Source: Polyodon spathula (lineage: Eukaryota > Chordata > Actinopteri > Acipenseriformes > Polyodontidae). From it: a stretch of DNA of 64,000 nt. Below the pieces are notes generated by a model. That model saw nothing but the letters and a program-made list of their open reading frames with translations. It had not been told where the DNA came from and did no database searches. The stretch is from the NCBI RefSeq assembly GCF_017654505.1, contig NC_054534.1:12751071-12815070 (forward strand), written 5' to 3'. This document shows, one piece after another, positions 49,561-60,268 of the stretch. Each line of letters starts with the position of its first letter. The stretch's first letter is position 1. The position numbers were made by a program, and so were the translations under genes.

Positions 49561-50999
49561 AACATCTGCAATCAGCACAATAAGAATGTGTCACTAGAAA
49601 TCATATTAACTGTATATAACCAATAACAAGTATTAGTACACACTACTGTATATGTAAAAAGTAAAATGTGTGTGTCGCTGATGTACTGATTATATATATA
49701 TATTTCACCAGTATAAACTAACAATTAAATGCTATTGGCACTTTGTATAGATACCATTTGTATTAATTAAACACAGCTTGATGTTCATAGACTATCGTAG
49801 ACTGTTAATGGCTTATTTAACAGTCTAACAGTTTCATACATAATACAAATTCATTTAACACAAATTATTTTAGAGTCCGTCCAGGGAAGAAAAATGTGAA
49901 TAATACAAATTTACCTTGTTACAACAGCTGAGTGAAAACAATATTGGGAAATGTATTAACTTGCATCCAGAAATATTTCTGCTACAGAGCGCTCTGTCCT
50001 GTATAAGAAGAGGACATTTCATGTGTCTTTTATTATGTTTACTTTTATTTATTATTTAACATTCATTATAACGTGAGACAAAATTATACATTTTGAATGT
50101 GACAATGCTATATTTCTGCTTGTGTGTGTATGTGTGTATATATATAGTGAACTGTCTTGAACTACCTAGGTGACATGTGAAATAAGCCATGTTTTACTTT
50201 AAAAAAATACAGCCCAGCCTATTATGCATTTAGAGTTGCCATAGACACAGTTTTTGCGTTGCCATAGTGCTTACACATAAATGCCTTTTCCTTGAAGCAG
50301 CTAAAAACCATGCACTAGCCTTGCAGATAAATGGGGAGGTGTTGAAAGTGGTGGATAATACAGATTTCAACATTCCCTTGAACACTTTGTCATCAGCGTA
50401 TCTAATTTGCTGAATACCACGATGTTGAGCACACCTTGAATTTATGGTTTTAAAATTCATCAGAATGGGACATGCAGATTTCAAGTGCAGTTAATTTGCA
50501 ATGTAGACTTTTTAAAACTGTTTATTTTTTCGAAAAAATGCACACTACTTATATGTATAATACGTTTCGTTGTATTAAATAAAATGTGATTTCAGTGTTA
50601 TTTTAACTTCCGTAAAAAACTGACTGAAATCATTTAGCTTAGACAATAGATAGATAATAAGAATTACTGATAAGGCTTTTTTCTCTTTGTTGGTCCCTTG
50701 AAATTTGTATTAATGAGAGTTGACTGTATTAAACACTCTATAATGCTGAGTTAAAAAATACTAAAATAAATTCATTGACAAATGTTTCATTCACTGTCTT
50801 TAAAATGTGATATGTAGTCAGAAACCTGAAATTTAGGGAACCTTTACTGAATAAGTATTAATGGTTAAATCAGATAAAGATGTAGTAAAAGCCATTATAA
50901 AACACAATTTAATTAACAGAAGCTACAGAGGAAGAAAGGAAATGTATAGTTAAATGAGATAAGGGTAGCCTTTTCATGTTTGTATACCTACCTTTCAGA
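49561..50999. other. Noncoding sequence, nothing recognised
   Basis: AT-rich with a short (TA) and (TG) run (49691-49703, 50123-50145). Confidence 0.5.
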
Positions 51000-51350
51000 T
51001 TTTTCTTTCATAAATCAACAACTAATCAATAAAGATAATGAAGGGGTGGATGATTGCCAATTGATTTAATTTGCACTGTTGTGTCTCCTGACCTTCTGCT
51101 AAGTCTTAGTTCTTAACGCAGAGGGAGATAGACAATAAATGTGTGTGTGTCCGTGCTTGGGGGAGAGTCGATTAATCTATCTCATGAGAAAGTCAACCAA
51201 TCTTTTCATGAAACAATTCTCAGATAATCACCTACAGGAAGCATGGCTCAGGTTATTAATGCTGTCTCAGACAATACGACAGGAATTAATTATCTGTAAG
51301 CAAGCAGTTAGTTTATGCAGCAAAACATACATTTAAACCAAATATTCCTA
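51000..51350. promoter_or_regulatory. Candidate regulatory block rich in ATTA words
   Basis: Contains several homeodomain-type cores: CAACTAATCAATAAAG, GTCGATTAATC, GGTTATTAATGCTG and GGAATTAATTATCTG. No repeat or coding explanation. Weak evidence. Confidence 0.2.
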
Positions 51351-51457
51351 CTTACTTATGGATACAATTTGGTGTTCAGTTTTTTTTGGTAACACTTTAT
51401 ATTAAGATGCTGCTTATTAATGTTTTATAAATATATAATATATACTTTATAACTATG

Positions 51458-52045
51458 TGTGATGAGTCAAAGGGGTTTCGGTCTGTGATTCAGCCTCCCG
51501 ACAGTAGGTGGCATCAAACCAACTCGGGACTTCCCTTACCAAGATCTCGTGACCATGGCAAAAGTCATCTTTTGAGGGGCGGCACCTTGGTGAGGGGCGG
51601 AAGTACGAGTATGTAACTTCCAGCCACTGGAGTCAAGTGAAGGAGAAGGACACGTGTCGGTTGGGGATTGGTGTTCCACTGACTACAGAGGCGGGACATT
51701 ACATACTAAAGGGAACGTACTACTGTGTTCAGGGTGGGTCCGAAAATAAAGTAGGAGGAGTAACGGGTGGAGGGAGAGTCTGGTTTTGTGCAGCGGGATT
51801 TTTGAAACACTAACATTTCTTTTGTCTTTTTTTTGTTTATGTATGGTCACCACGAAGACAAATTAAAGACGAGTCATCACAGTTTGTTTTGGATTCCACC
51901 CCTGCACTCCTTCCCTCACACCATTTTGTTTTTCGTTTGTTATTTAATCCTTTTGTTGTGTATAGAAAATAAAAATAAATTTATTTTATTTCTGTACACA
52001 TAAATTACTGTCTGGACATTCCATTTAATACACTCTCGCCTCACA
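51458..52045 (+). repeat. Solo LTR inside the palindromic element
   Basis: Starts TGTGATGAGTCAAAGG and ends CGCCTCACA (TG...CA), 588 bp, flanked by a 5-bp target duplication CTATG (51453-51457 and 52046-52050). Contains AATAAA-type signals (near 51746 and 51966). There is no internal region or second LTR, so it is a recombination product of a full element. Confidence 0.85.
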
Positions 52046-52060
52046 CTATGTTATAGAGTG

Positions 52061-52677
52061 TTAACCCCTTTGCAGTCCATTTATTCAGTGTTTGTCAGGC
52101 GTGTCAGGTCCAATTTATTTTCACACACTCTGTTTATTTTAAATGTGTTGTTTAAAACACTTTTTTTCAGAGTAAAACAAGTTTAAAAGGCACTGCATGG
52201 CAAAAGTACACTCAGTACTGCATCTCCAGCCAAGCCCCACCCCTTGTTTGCTGTATTTTTCACATACCTCTTTATAGACGTGCATACCGATCCTCTCCTG
52301 ATCACTCACTTTATCACCATACTTCTCAATAATGCTATCCAACGCATTATTTTATTACTATAACATCTCCAAAAAGCTCTGCAAATGCCTGTTATAATTT
52401 TTGAGCGCTGGATGCAGAAGCAGCTACCTTCTTTGTTATGTTCGTGTTATCCCTGTAGCAGATGGGGCTATGAGATACATCCTTTCTTTCAGTTTCATTC
52501 AGCTCCTATCAGCCTCATTCGGCCATTGAAAGGCTTTCTCGGCTTTTTCCGGAGAAAAAACGACTAGAGACCTGTGCCTTACATCTTTTTGATGATGTCG
52601 GACAGGGTCTGACATCAGACTGGAAAGTAAAAATTGTATTGTCGGACCTGATCCGACATAGGACTGCAAAGGGTTAA
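52061..52677. mobile_element. piggyBac-like MITE with TTAA target sites
   Basis: Flanked by and including TTAA at both ends. The left reads TTAACCCCTTTGCAGTCC and the right, read inward, TTAACCCTTTGCAGTCC. TTAA duplication with CCY..GGG termini is diagnostic of the piggyBac superfamily. Near the right end are two small palindromes, ATGTCGGACAGGGTCTGACA and TCGGACCTGATCCGA. There is no transposase. Open frames inside (52139-52567) are not genes. Confidence 0.85.
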
Positions 52678-52965
52678 TAAAACATTATAGATTGTTTATA
52701 ACCATGCAATAGCCATAGACAGGATTATGTTTAAACATCCCAAAGTACAATAGCTGGATACAAACTGCCCCCTTTATAAAAATGTAATTCCATCTGTGGC
52801 TATTGCATGGTTAAACATCCCAAACTGTAATTCTGTCTGTATCTATTTATTGCATGGTTATAAACCATCTACAATGTTTTATTAATACTCTATAACATAC
52901 TTATTAAGCATACATTATTTATTTATAAAACATTAATAAGTAGTACATTAATATAAAGTGTTACC

Positions 52966-54623
52966 TTTTTTATCAACTTTTTCAGTTGTTTTCGACGTAC
53001 AGTTGGTTATATGTAAAACTGAAATGAGTGTTAAAAACCGAAACAATGAACTGTATTTGTGCAGCCAAGGGTATAGGACATACCATAATTATACACACTG
53101 TTTTCTTATTTTAACTATGACAATTGACAGTGACAATTGAGCTGAATACATTGTCTTATACAATTAGACATAATGTAGAAGGAATACAATAATGTATGAA
53201 GAGACATTAAACTTTTGTATGTTTTCCTGGTAACTATATTGTTGCTGCGGGAGGTTATAAATGACAAATCACGCCTGAGTAAAACTGCAGCTCGTGGTTT
53301 TCGAAAAGTAAATTATTTAATTAATTTGTTGACCTCAAAGTGACTGACAGCAGACGTTTGGCAGCATTCTAAAATAGTTTCTTATGAGGAAACCCAATCC
53401 TTAAAAAAAATGTCCGAAAGGAAACACTAATTTAAAACGTCAGCTAGATTGTTGTCAGCAAAAAATGAATGCTCGTCACTTTCTAGCACCAGCACCTGTA
53501 ATCAAATAAATATCAGTTACAGTTTAGGAAAACTATAACCGTTGCATCCGTAATTAATAATATTTGAAACTGCCATTTTGCTGCTTTGTTCTCTAGCTGT
53601 AGACTTCATTTTGCTTAACTTCAAAACACTCAATTCTAAGGTAAAACTAAATCATGTAGATAAACGTTTTCATGTTCAATTTCTTATAATTTCCACACAT
53701 TGATGGTGTTCAATGTTGAGTTTTGGCTATTGTCTTAAAAAGTTTAATTTATAACATTTAAAGTACACTGTAATAGCATTGTAACTACTAAGTAATTAAC
53801 AAAGATACATTATTGATAACACATTCCAATCACATTCATATTTAACACCAACCCTAAAAGGAATTCATCACAAACAGGTAATGTTGCTAATATAAAGTGT
53901 ATCACTCAGGAAAGTGGGATACAAATACAAACCTATACTGCATTCAGTCGACAGATACAAATTAACATTCTGAAAACAAGAAACCCAGCAAACAGAAACT
54001 GAATATGTCAAAATAATAGTATATTGCTTTTAAAACTGTAGGGGCTCATTGCAGATTTGCAGTTTAATTGACAGGTTTTTTGTTATCTGATACGACAGAC
54101 ACCAGGATAAACTTAATTGCTTATGTATGTTCAATTATGTCAAAACTGTTAAAATACACAGAGTACTTGTCATGTGTACTATCATATTTTATTGCTTTCC
54201 CAGTGCCAGAATGGCACACAACACCATAATATAAAATGTTAGTCTTGAACCAGGGATTATATATAAATTGTCTGACCACAAATATTGACATTTGTTACCT
54301 AATGAAATGCAGGAATGAGTCTTGTAAAGGTCACAAACAAGCTAGCTGTTTATCAGGAAAGCAAAACTAACCTTCACGTTTTATTATACTATATACACTG
54401 TGAAGATGTCCTTTAGACATGTGTCCTGCATTGCCCTAGAATGTTGGGTCTGATGTTTCAAATAAAGAGGATTTTCACTAACTTTCTTTAAGGTACAGTG
54501 AATAAAAAGAATGACTAAATGACGATTATGGGGTCTACTACAATCAGCCCCTGTCCAAAATTTCCAACTTATTTGACTGTATTTCTATTCTGTAATAATT
54601 GGGTCAATAAATGATCCCCGGAG

Positions 54624-54657
<34 letters not shown>

Positions 54658-55438
54658 AACTAATTGAATTAATAGTGCTGTATTTTGACCTACCCATGTT
54701 TTGATCATTAAAATTGAACACTAATGTATTGTTTATGTTAATTATATTACTAATATTTGGTGTTAAAATGTAACATTTTCCTTTTGGGATGGATTTTAAG
54801 CAGGAATGCCTGGCGAATGTGATATTCTGGTATCATTACAGGTAATGTGCAGAGTAACAGTAGAATGTTGCTATTCCTTGAATGCTACAGTAGTTGTGGT
54901 GACTCACATCAGTGAATGACGTGAAGTAATCTGACACAGAAGTACTTGATGGTGAAACTCAGTTGTTTGTTTGCCAGGTCATGAACAAGCTTCAAGGATA
55001 CGCTGGAAAATGTAGACTATCCTGAAATCTAAAGGCCCATGGAAGTTTCACATAGTGCCTTAACTGAGCTCCAACTGGGATTAAGTGACCAACAGCATTA
55101 TCTTACCTTTCTTTTTGTTTAATGTATACCTTTAAAAATAATCTCCTAATGTTAGTAGTAAAGCAAGTGTTAGTTAAGAATTTAGTTTTGCATGTTTTTT
55201 TTTTTTTAACTGTATATTTCAACATGGACTTATATGTTTTTATGTACATTTTGCAAGCAAAGGCGGTCAGTTCAATTGTGCTTAACAGCGGCAGTTCTGA
55301 ATACAGTTTTTTTTTTTAATTATTAAACAAAAGAGTTTCTCAAAACCTTTCAGTCCTTAAAAGCAAGTAAAATGTCAGGATTTGTTATAATTTAAAATTT
55401 AAATGGTGGCTGTATTTAAATTTACCACTATTCATATA
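52966..55438. other. Noncoding sequence, nothing recognised
   Basis: AT-rich with an A33 run (54624-54656). No gene or repeat boundary supported. Confidence 0.5.
54624..54656. repeat. Poly-A tract
   Basis: 33 consecutive A residues. It may be the tail of an unrecognised retroposon, but no head was identified to the left. Confidence 0.9.
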
Positions 55439-57048
55439 CAGTGCCTTGCAAAAGTATTCAGACCACTGACTCATATTACTGAATTACAAATGGTACATTG
55501 AAATTTCGTTCTGTTCCATATTTTATTTTAAAACACGTAAACTCAAAATCAATTAATGTAAGGTGACATTGGTTTTATGTTGGGAAATATTTTTAAGAAA
55601 AATAAAAAACTGAAATATCTTGCTTGCATAAGTATTCAACCCCCACACATTAATATTTGTAGAGCCACCTTTCACTGCAATAACAGCTTTAAGTCTTTTG
55701 GGGTAAGTATCTACCAGCTTTGCACACAGTGTCGGAGTGATTTTGGCCCATTCTTCTTGGCAGATTTTCTCCAGGCTGTTCAGGTTGGTTGGACAACGCT
55801 TGTGGACCGAAATTTTCAAATAGTGCCACAGATTCTCAATGGGATTGAGATCAGGACTTTGACTGGGCCACTGTAGGACATTCACTTTTTTGTTCTTGAG
55901 CCACTCCAATGTTGCTTTGACCTTGTGCGTGGGATCATTGCCCTGCTGAAAGGTGAATTTTCTCCCAAGCTTCAGTTTTTTAGCGGACTGAAGCAGATTC
56001 TCTTGCAGTATTTTCCTGTATTTTGCTCCATCCATTCTTCCTTCAGTTGTAACAAGATGCCCAGTCCCTGCTGATGAGAAGCATCCCCACAGTATGATGC
56101 TGCCACCACCATACTTCACTGTAGGGATGGTGTGTTTTGAGGCATGGGCAGTGTTAGGTTTGTGCCACACATAGTGCTTTGAGTTTTGACCAAAAAGCTC
56201 TATCTTGGTCTCATCTGACCACAAAACCTTTTCCCACATCGCAGCTGGGTCACTCTCATGCTTTCTGGCAAACTCCAGACATGCTTTCAGATGGTACTTT
56301 TTGAGTAACGGCTTCTTTCTTGCCACCCTCCCATACAGGCCAGTGTTATGCAGAGCTCTTGATATGGTTGACTGGTGCACCATTACTCCACTCCCAGCCA
56401 CTGAACTCTGTAGCTCCTTCAAAGTGATTGTTGGCCTCTCTGTGGCTTCTCTCACAAGTCTCCTTCTTGTTTGAGCGCTGAGTTTTGAGGGACGGCCTTT
56501 TCTTGGCAGTGCCTGGGTGGTGTGATGCAGCTTCCACTTCCTGATTATTGATCCAACTGTGCTCACTGGGATATCCAAACACTTGGATATTATTTTGTAC
56601 CCTTTCCCTAATCTATGCATTTGTATTACTTTATCTCTAACTTCTGTAGAATGCTCTTTGGTCTTCATTTTCCTTCAGATTCACAGCCTTACCAATGATC
56701 CTTCAACAGTGGGGTTTTTATCCAGAAAATGTGACAGCAACTTTAATGGTTCACAGGTGGAGGCCAATGGTAAGGTAATTGTGTCCTCGTTAGGGCAATT
56801 TCTTTCATCAGTGCAAACTGGGAGCTTCCACAGCACAGGGGTTGAATACTTATGCAAGCAAGATATTTCAGTTTTTTATTTTTCTTAAAAATATTTCCCA
56901 ACATAAAACCAATGTCACCTTACAATAATTGATTCTGAGTTTCAGTGTTTAAAAATAAAATATCAAACAACGAAATTTCAATGTACCATTTGTAATTCGG
57001 TAATATGAGAGAATTGGTCAGGGGTCTGAATACTTTTGCAAGCCACTG
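55439..57048 (-). mobile_element. Tc1/mariner transposon, full length
   Basis: A 1610-bp element with inverted repeats of about 210 bp at both ends: left CAGTGCCTTGCAAAAGTATT, right inward CAGTGGCTTGCAAAAGTATT. Both arms share the internal block GCTTGCATAAGTATTCAACCC. TA precedes the left end; the right end runs into a (TG)n-(TA)n tract. It encodes a full-length transposase frame on the minus strand. It is the best preserved of the five Tc1 copies here. Confidence 0.94.
55553..56668 (-). CDS. Tc1-like transposase, 371 codons, catalytic Asp replaced
   Basis: An uninterrupted frame from ATG 56666-56668. The N-terminal helix-turn-helix pair spans about residues 8-50 (GKGYKIISKCLDIPVSTVGS) with GRPSKL at 58-63, and a second HTH to about residue 110. 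The DDE domain shows LWSDETK (Asp 152), [19 protein letters not shown] (185-203), and SPDLNPIENLW (Glu 278). At residue 243 the motif usually written QxDNDPKH reads QQGNDPTH: codon GGC at 55940-55942 puts Gly at the second catalytic Asp, 35 residues before the Glu (34 between), exactly the DD34E position. The protein would therefore be expected to bind but not cut. It is about 30 residues longer than typical because the usual stop after GGST is lost, and residues 338-371 are translated from the inverted repeat. Confidence 0.93.
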   Translation of the reverse strand: MKTKEHSTEVRDKVIQMHRLGKGYKIISKCLDIPVSTVGSIIRKWKLHHTTQALPRKGRPSKLSAQTRRRLVREATERPTITLKELQSSVAGSGVMVHQSTISRALHNTGLYGRVARKKPLLKKYHLKACLEFARKHESDPAAMWEKVLWSDETKIELFGQNSKHYVWHKPNTAHASKHTIPTVKYGGGSIILWGCFSSAGTGHLVTTEGRMDGAKYRKILQENLLQSAKKLKLGRKFTFQQGNDPTHKVKATLEWLKNKKVNVLQWPSQSPDLNPIENLWHYLKISVHKRCPTNLNSLEKICQEEWAKITPTLCAKLVDTYPKRLKAVIAVKGGSTNINVWGLNTYASKIFQFFIFLKNISQHKTNVTLH

Positions 57049-57066
57049 TGTGTGTGTGTGTGTGTG

Positions 57067-57134
<68 letters not shown>

Positions 57135-57136
57135 TT
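57046..57136. repeat. (TG)n-(TA)n compound microsatellite
   Basis: About 11 TG units, then about 30 TA units with small interruptions, starting at the terminal base of the Tc1 element. Confidence 0.95.
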
Positions 57137-57160
57137 ATAGTTATATAAAACAGATGAGAA

Positions 57161-57286
57161 TCAGTGAGTTACAGGGAAATAATTCCATCTCGGTTTTCTG
57201 TGATATCATAAATTACGAGACCAAAGGTAGAGTTAATAAACTATCACAGGAACCCGAGATGGAATTGTTTTCCTGTAACTCACTGA
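57161..57286. repeat. Long near-perfect palindrome (hairpin or mini-MITE)
   Basis: TCAGTGAGTTACAGGGAAAT and ATTCCATCTCGG are mirrored by CCGAGATGGAATTGTTTTCC and TGTAACTCACTGA, and inner TTTTCTGTGATA pairs with TATCACAGGAAC. Arms of about 45 bp enclose a loop of about 35 bp. No target duplication is evident. It could be a short foldback element. Confidence 0.75.
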
Positions 57287-57802
57287 AGAGGCCCATCTAT
57301 TATTTTGTATATTACATGGATACCCTTGTGATGCTAATATTAAAAAAGATGAGGTTCAGCAGTACAGTTGGGTTTTTTTTAAACATAATGTTTCAGTGCT
57401 GTACAGACGTTCTATGTCGTTATACATTAGTGCTTCAACTTTATTTGGATGATTCCCTTTACCATGTTTCTCTGAGATATGAATGTACCAGCTTTACATC
57501 CTATTTTTGTAACACATTCTCATTTTGTTGCTCATTAATGAACATTTCTGCACTGTGGGTGTTGTCGAGTGACTGAAAACAAGACATTTTGTGTTTGAAT
57601 TGAAAGTGAGGAGTTGAGGAGTCGAAAGGGTCAAAGTTCAAGTATATTTTCCTCTAGCGGAATTATCACTTTTTGATGTCACTGCTGTGGTATTATGTCT
57701 TTTTTTCTAATGGCTCAGGATACAAATATAGCCTTCATCCATGTATTACATACTGTGTGTTGAACTCACTGCATTTTTTTTCAACTGTGTCAAATGAAGG
57801 TT
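57287..57802. other. Noncoding sequence, nothing recognised
   Basis: The open frame 57052-57576 runs through the microsatellite and has no domain; it is not called. Confidence 0.5.
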
Positions 57803-57871
57803 GTAAAGGGGTACTTGAGCTGAAAACTCCAGACAGAAGGGGTACAGTTTCAAAAAAAGGTTGAAAACCCC
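57803..57871 (-). mobile_element. Terminal fragment of the same hAT family as 46329-47319
   Basis: On the minus strand it reads GGGGTTTTCAACCTTTTTTT, then AAACTGTACCCCTTCTGTC and a GTTTTCAGC-like segment, closely matching the left 70 bp of the 46329 element. Only one end is present. Confidence 0.7.
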
Positions 57872-58506
57872 TTTAAGTGACAGCATGATGGTTTTATTTA
57901 TTAGTTTTTTTCATCTAAGCTTTCAGGTTTAAGTTGGTTAAGTGTCCTAAAACGTAACCCAATACCTTGCTGTTACTGACTTTTACTTGAAGAGGTTTCA
58001 ATGAAACTTTTTCCGCCCAGCATCATTTGGGATGAAAGTACTGTATAACACTATAGCGTTTCAATGGAAAATGCAAATGTCATATTTTCATCTTAAATCT
58101 CTTCTTTATTTCTTTTTCCTAAGAACACTTTGAGTCCTATTATTTAAATTACAGATGAAGGAAAACGTTGGAACCCTGCCAGCATAAACTACTAAGAAGT
58201 TCACATCTGTTTCCTCCCTTGAGAGGGCACTAACAGCAAGTTGTAATGAAGCCATTCTTGGAATGAGAATCTTCCCAGGGGTAGGTATTATATATTCACA
58301 GTGCCCTATTTGCTACTAGACATCAAAGCATATGCAGGAAAAGATTGTCACCTTTTACTTATTGAACCTGAGTTCCTGCATGTTCCAGAAGAATGTCTAC
58401 TGCATGGAAAATTAAGTGTTATATTAATGCCAAACAGACAATATATCAACTTTGAGATATACATATATACCAATCTTTTATATATCTATGGATTGATGAT
58501 TTTATG
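57872..58506. other. Noncoding sequence, nothing recognised
   Basis: No feature beyond moderately AT-rich sequence. Confidence 0.5.
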
Positions 58507-58640
58507 GATATATATATATATATATAATATATATATATACAATAATATATAATATAGTGTATATATTATAATGGTTATATCAATCCATATATATAACTAA
58601 TTGTCAACAGTATGTTTCATTATATATAATATATATATAT

Positions 58641-58678
<38 letters not shown>

Positions 58679-58698
58679 AGGTGTTAGTCGACATATAC

Positions 58699-58752
<54 letters not shown>

Positions 58753-58784
58753 TATATTTATATATATATAGATATATATATTTC
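58507..58784. repeat. Cluster of (TA)n arrays
   Basis: Several TA runs (about 58507-58555, 58620-58676 and 58700-58784) separated by short unique pieces, ending at the left terminus of a Tc1 copy. Confidence 0.9.
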
Positions 58785-60196
58785 AGTGGTGTTGCAAGTC
58801 TATACCCCCTTTCAAAATTTTCACCTTTTGTTGCCTTAAAGCCTGCAATTAAAATGCATTACAATAGTTTTTTGTTCATTTATCTACCCATCCTACCCCA
58901 CAACTTCCAAGTGAAAAAAATATTCTAGAAATTTGTAGAAAATTAATTAAAAATAAAAACTAAAATAGCTTTGTTGGATAAGTGTCCACACACCCCTAAA
59001 ATTAGCTCAGGTGTAACCAACTGCCTTCAAAATCACACATCAAGTGGCCTCCACCTGTGTTAAACTGTAGTGATCCACATGATTTTAGGATAAATTCAGC
59101 AGTTCCTGTAGGTTCCCTCTGCTGGGTAGTTCATTTCAAAGCAAAGACTCAACCATGAGCACCAAGGCACTTTCAAAAGAACTCTGCAACAAAATTGTTG
59201 AAAGGCACAGATCAGGGGATGGGTATAAAAAAATATCAAAGGCCTTGAATATCCCTTGGAGCATGGCCAAGACAAATATTAAGAAGTGGACGGTGTATGG
59301 CACCACCAAGACCCTGCCTAGTTCAAGCCGTTGCTCCAAACTGGAAGACGAGCAAGATAGAGACTCATCAGAGAGACTACCAAGAGGCCAATGGCAACTT
59401 TGCAAGAGCCACAGGCTTTTATGGCCAAGACTGGTAAAAGTGTGCATGTGACAACAATATCTCAAGCACTCCACAAATCTAGCCTGTATACTAGGGTCGC
59501 AAGAAGGAAGCCATTACTCAAGAAAGCCCACCTTCAATCCCGTTTGAAGTATGCAAAAAAAAAACACAGGAGATTCTGTAGCCATATGGCAAAATGTTTT
59601 GTGGTCTGACAAAACTTAAATGGAACTTTTTGGCCTAAATGAAAATCATTATGTTTCACCCAAAGAACACCATCCCTACTGTAAAGCATGGTGGTGGCAG
59701 CATCATGTTATGGGGATGACTCTCATCGGCAGGGACTGGGGTACTTCTCAGGATAGAAGGAAAAATGAATGGATCAAAGTACAGAGAAGTCGTTGAGGAA
59801 AACCTGATGTCCTCTGCAAGAAAGGTGAAACTGTGACGAAAGTTCACCTTTCAGCATGACAACAACCCAAAGCACGGCTAAAGCTACACTGGAGTGACAA
59901 AGGAACAAAAAGGTAAATGTCCTCGAGTGGCCCAGTCAGAGCCCCAAACAAAACCATCTTAAATGTGTGGCATAACTTGAAGATTGCTGTCCACCAATGC
60001 TCCACAAGGAACTTGACAGAGCTTGAACAGTTTTGTAAAAAAGAATGGTCAAATATTGTCAAATCTAGGTGTGCATATTTGGTAGAGACCTATCCCAACA
60101 GACTCACAGCTGTAATTGCTGCCAAAGGTGCTTCCACCAAATATTAACTCAGGGGGGTGGAGACTTATCCAATTGTGATCTTTCAGTTTTGTGTTC

Positions 60197-60198
<2 letters not shown>
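58785..60198 (+). mobile_element. Tc1/mariner transposon, decayed
   Basis: The left end CAGTGGTGTTGCAAGTCTAT is preserved, then the same leader as the copy at 36700-37845. The right end stops at about 60198, where a (TA)n tract replaces the outer inverted repeat. Transposase remnants lie between. Confidence 0.88.
59155..60147 (+). pseudogene. Tc1-like transposase pseudogene
   Basis: ATG 59155 opens MSTKALSKELCNKIVERHRS, with the same helix-turn-helix as the 37046 copy. It is broken by indels near 59345 and 59555 and by further stops, while fragments remain readable: [31 protein letters not shown] sequence near 59670, and QHDNNPKH near 59858. The SPDLNPIE region is replaced (SPKQNHLK in frame), so the catalytic Glu is gone. 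The C-terminus is preserved, from LKIAVHQCSTRNLTELEQFC to AVIAAKGASTKY, with a stop at 60145-60147. Confidence 0.88.

Positions 60199-60266
<68 letters not shown>
60199..60266. repeat. (TA)n microsatellite
   Basis: About 33 TA units at the truncated right end of the Tc1 copy. Confidence 0.97.

Positions 60267-60268
<2 letters not shown>

Larger units (their letters stand above)
51388..52965. mobile_element. Palindromic DNA element interrupted by two later insertions
   Basis: The outer ends are inverted repeats beginning GGTAACACTTTATATTAA on the left and the same word read inward from the right. Symmetry extends inwards: TTATTAATGTTTTATAAAT, CATTATAGATTGTTTATAACC and GCAATAGCCATAG have mirrored partners. 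Removing the solo LTR (51458-52045) and the piggyBac-like MITE (52061-52677) leaves about 370 bp of largely palindromic sequence. GGTAACACTTTA-ended palindromic repeats are known from fish genomes, as I recall. Confidence 0.8.

Noticed and set aside
57052..57576. 174-codon plus-strand open frame
   Set aside because: Its start is a translated (TA)n microsatellite, and the rest has no domain and overlaps a palindrome.
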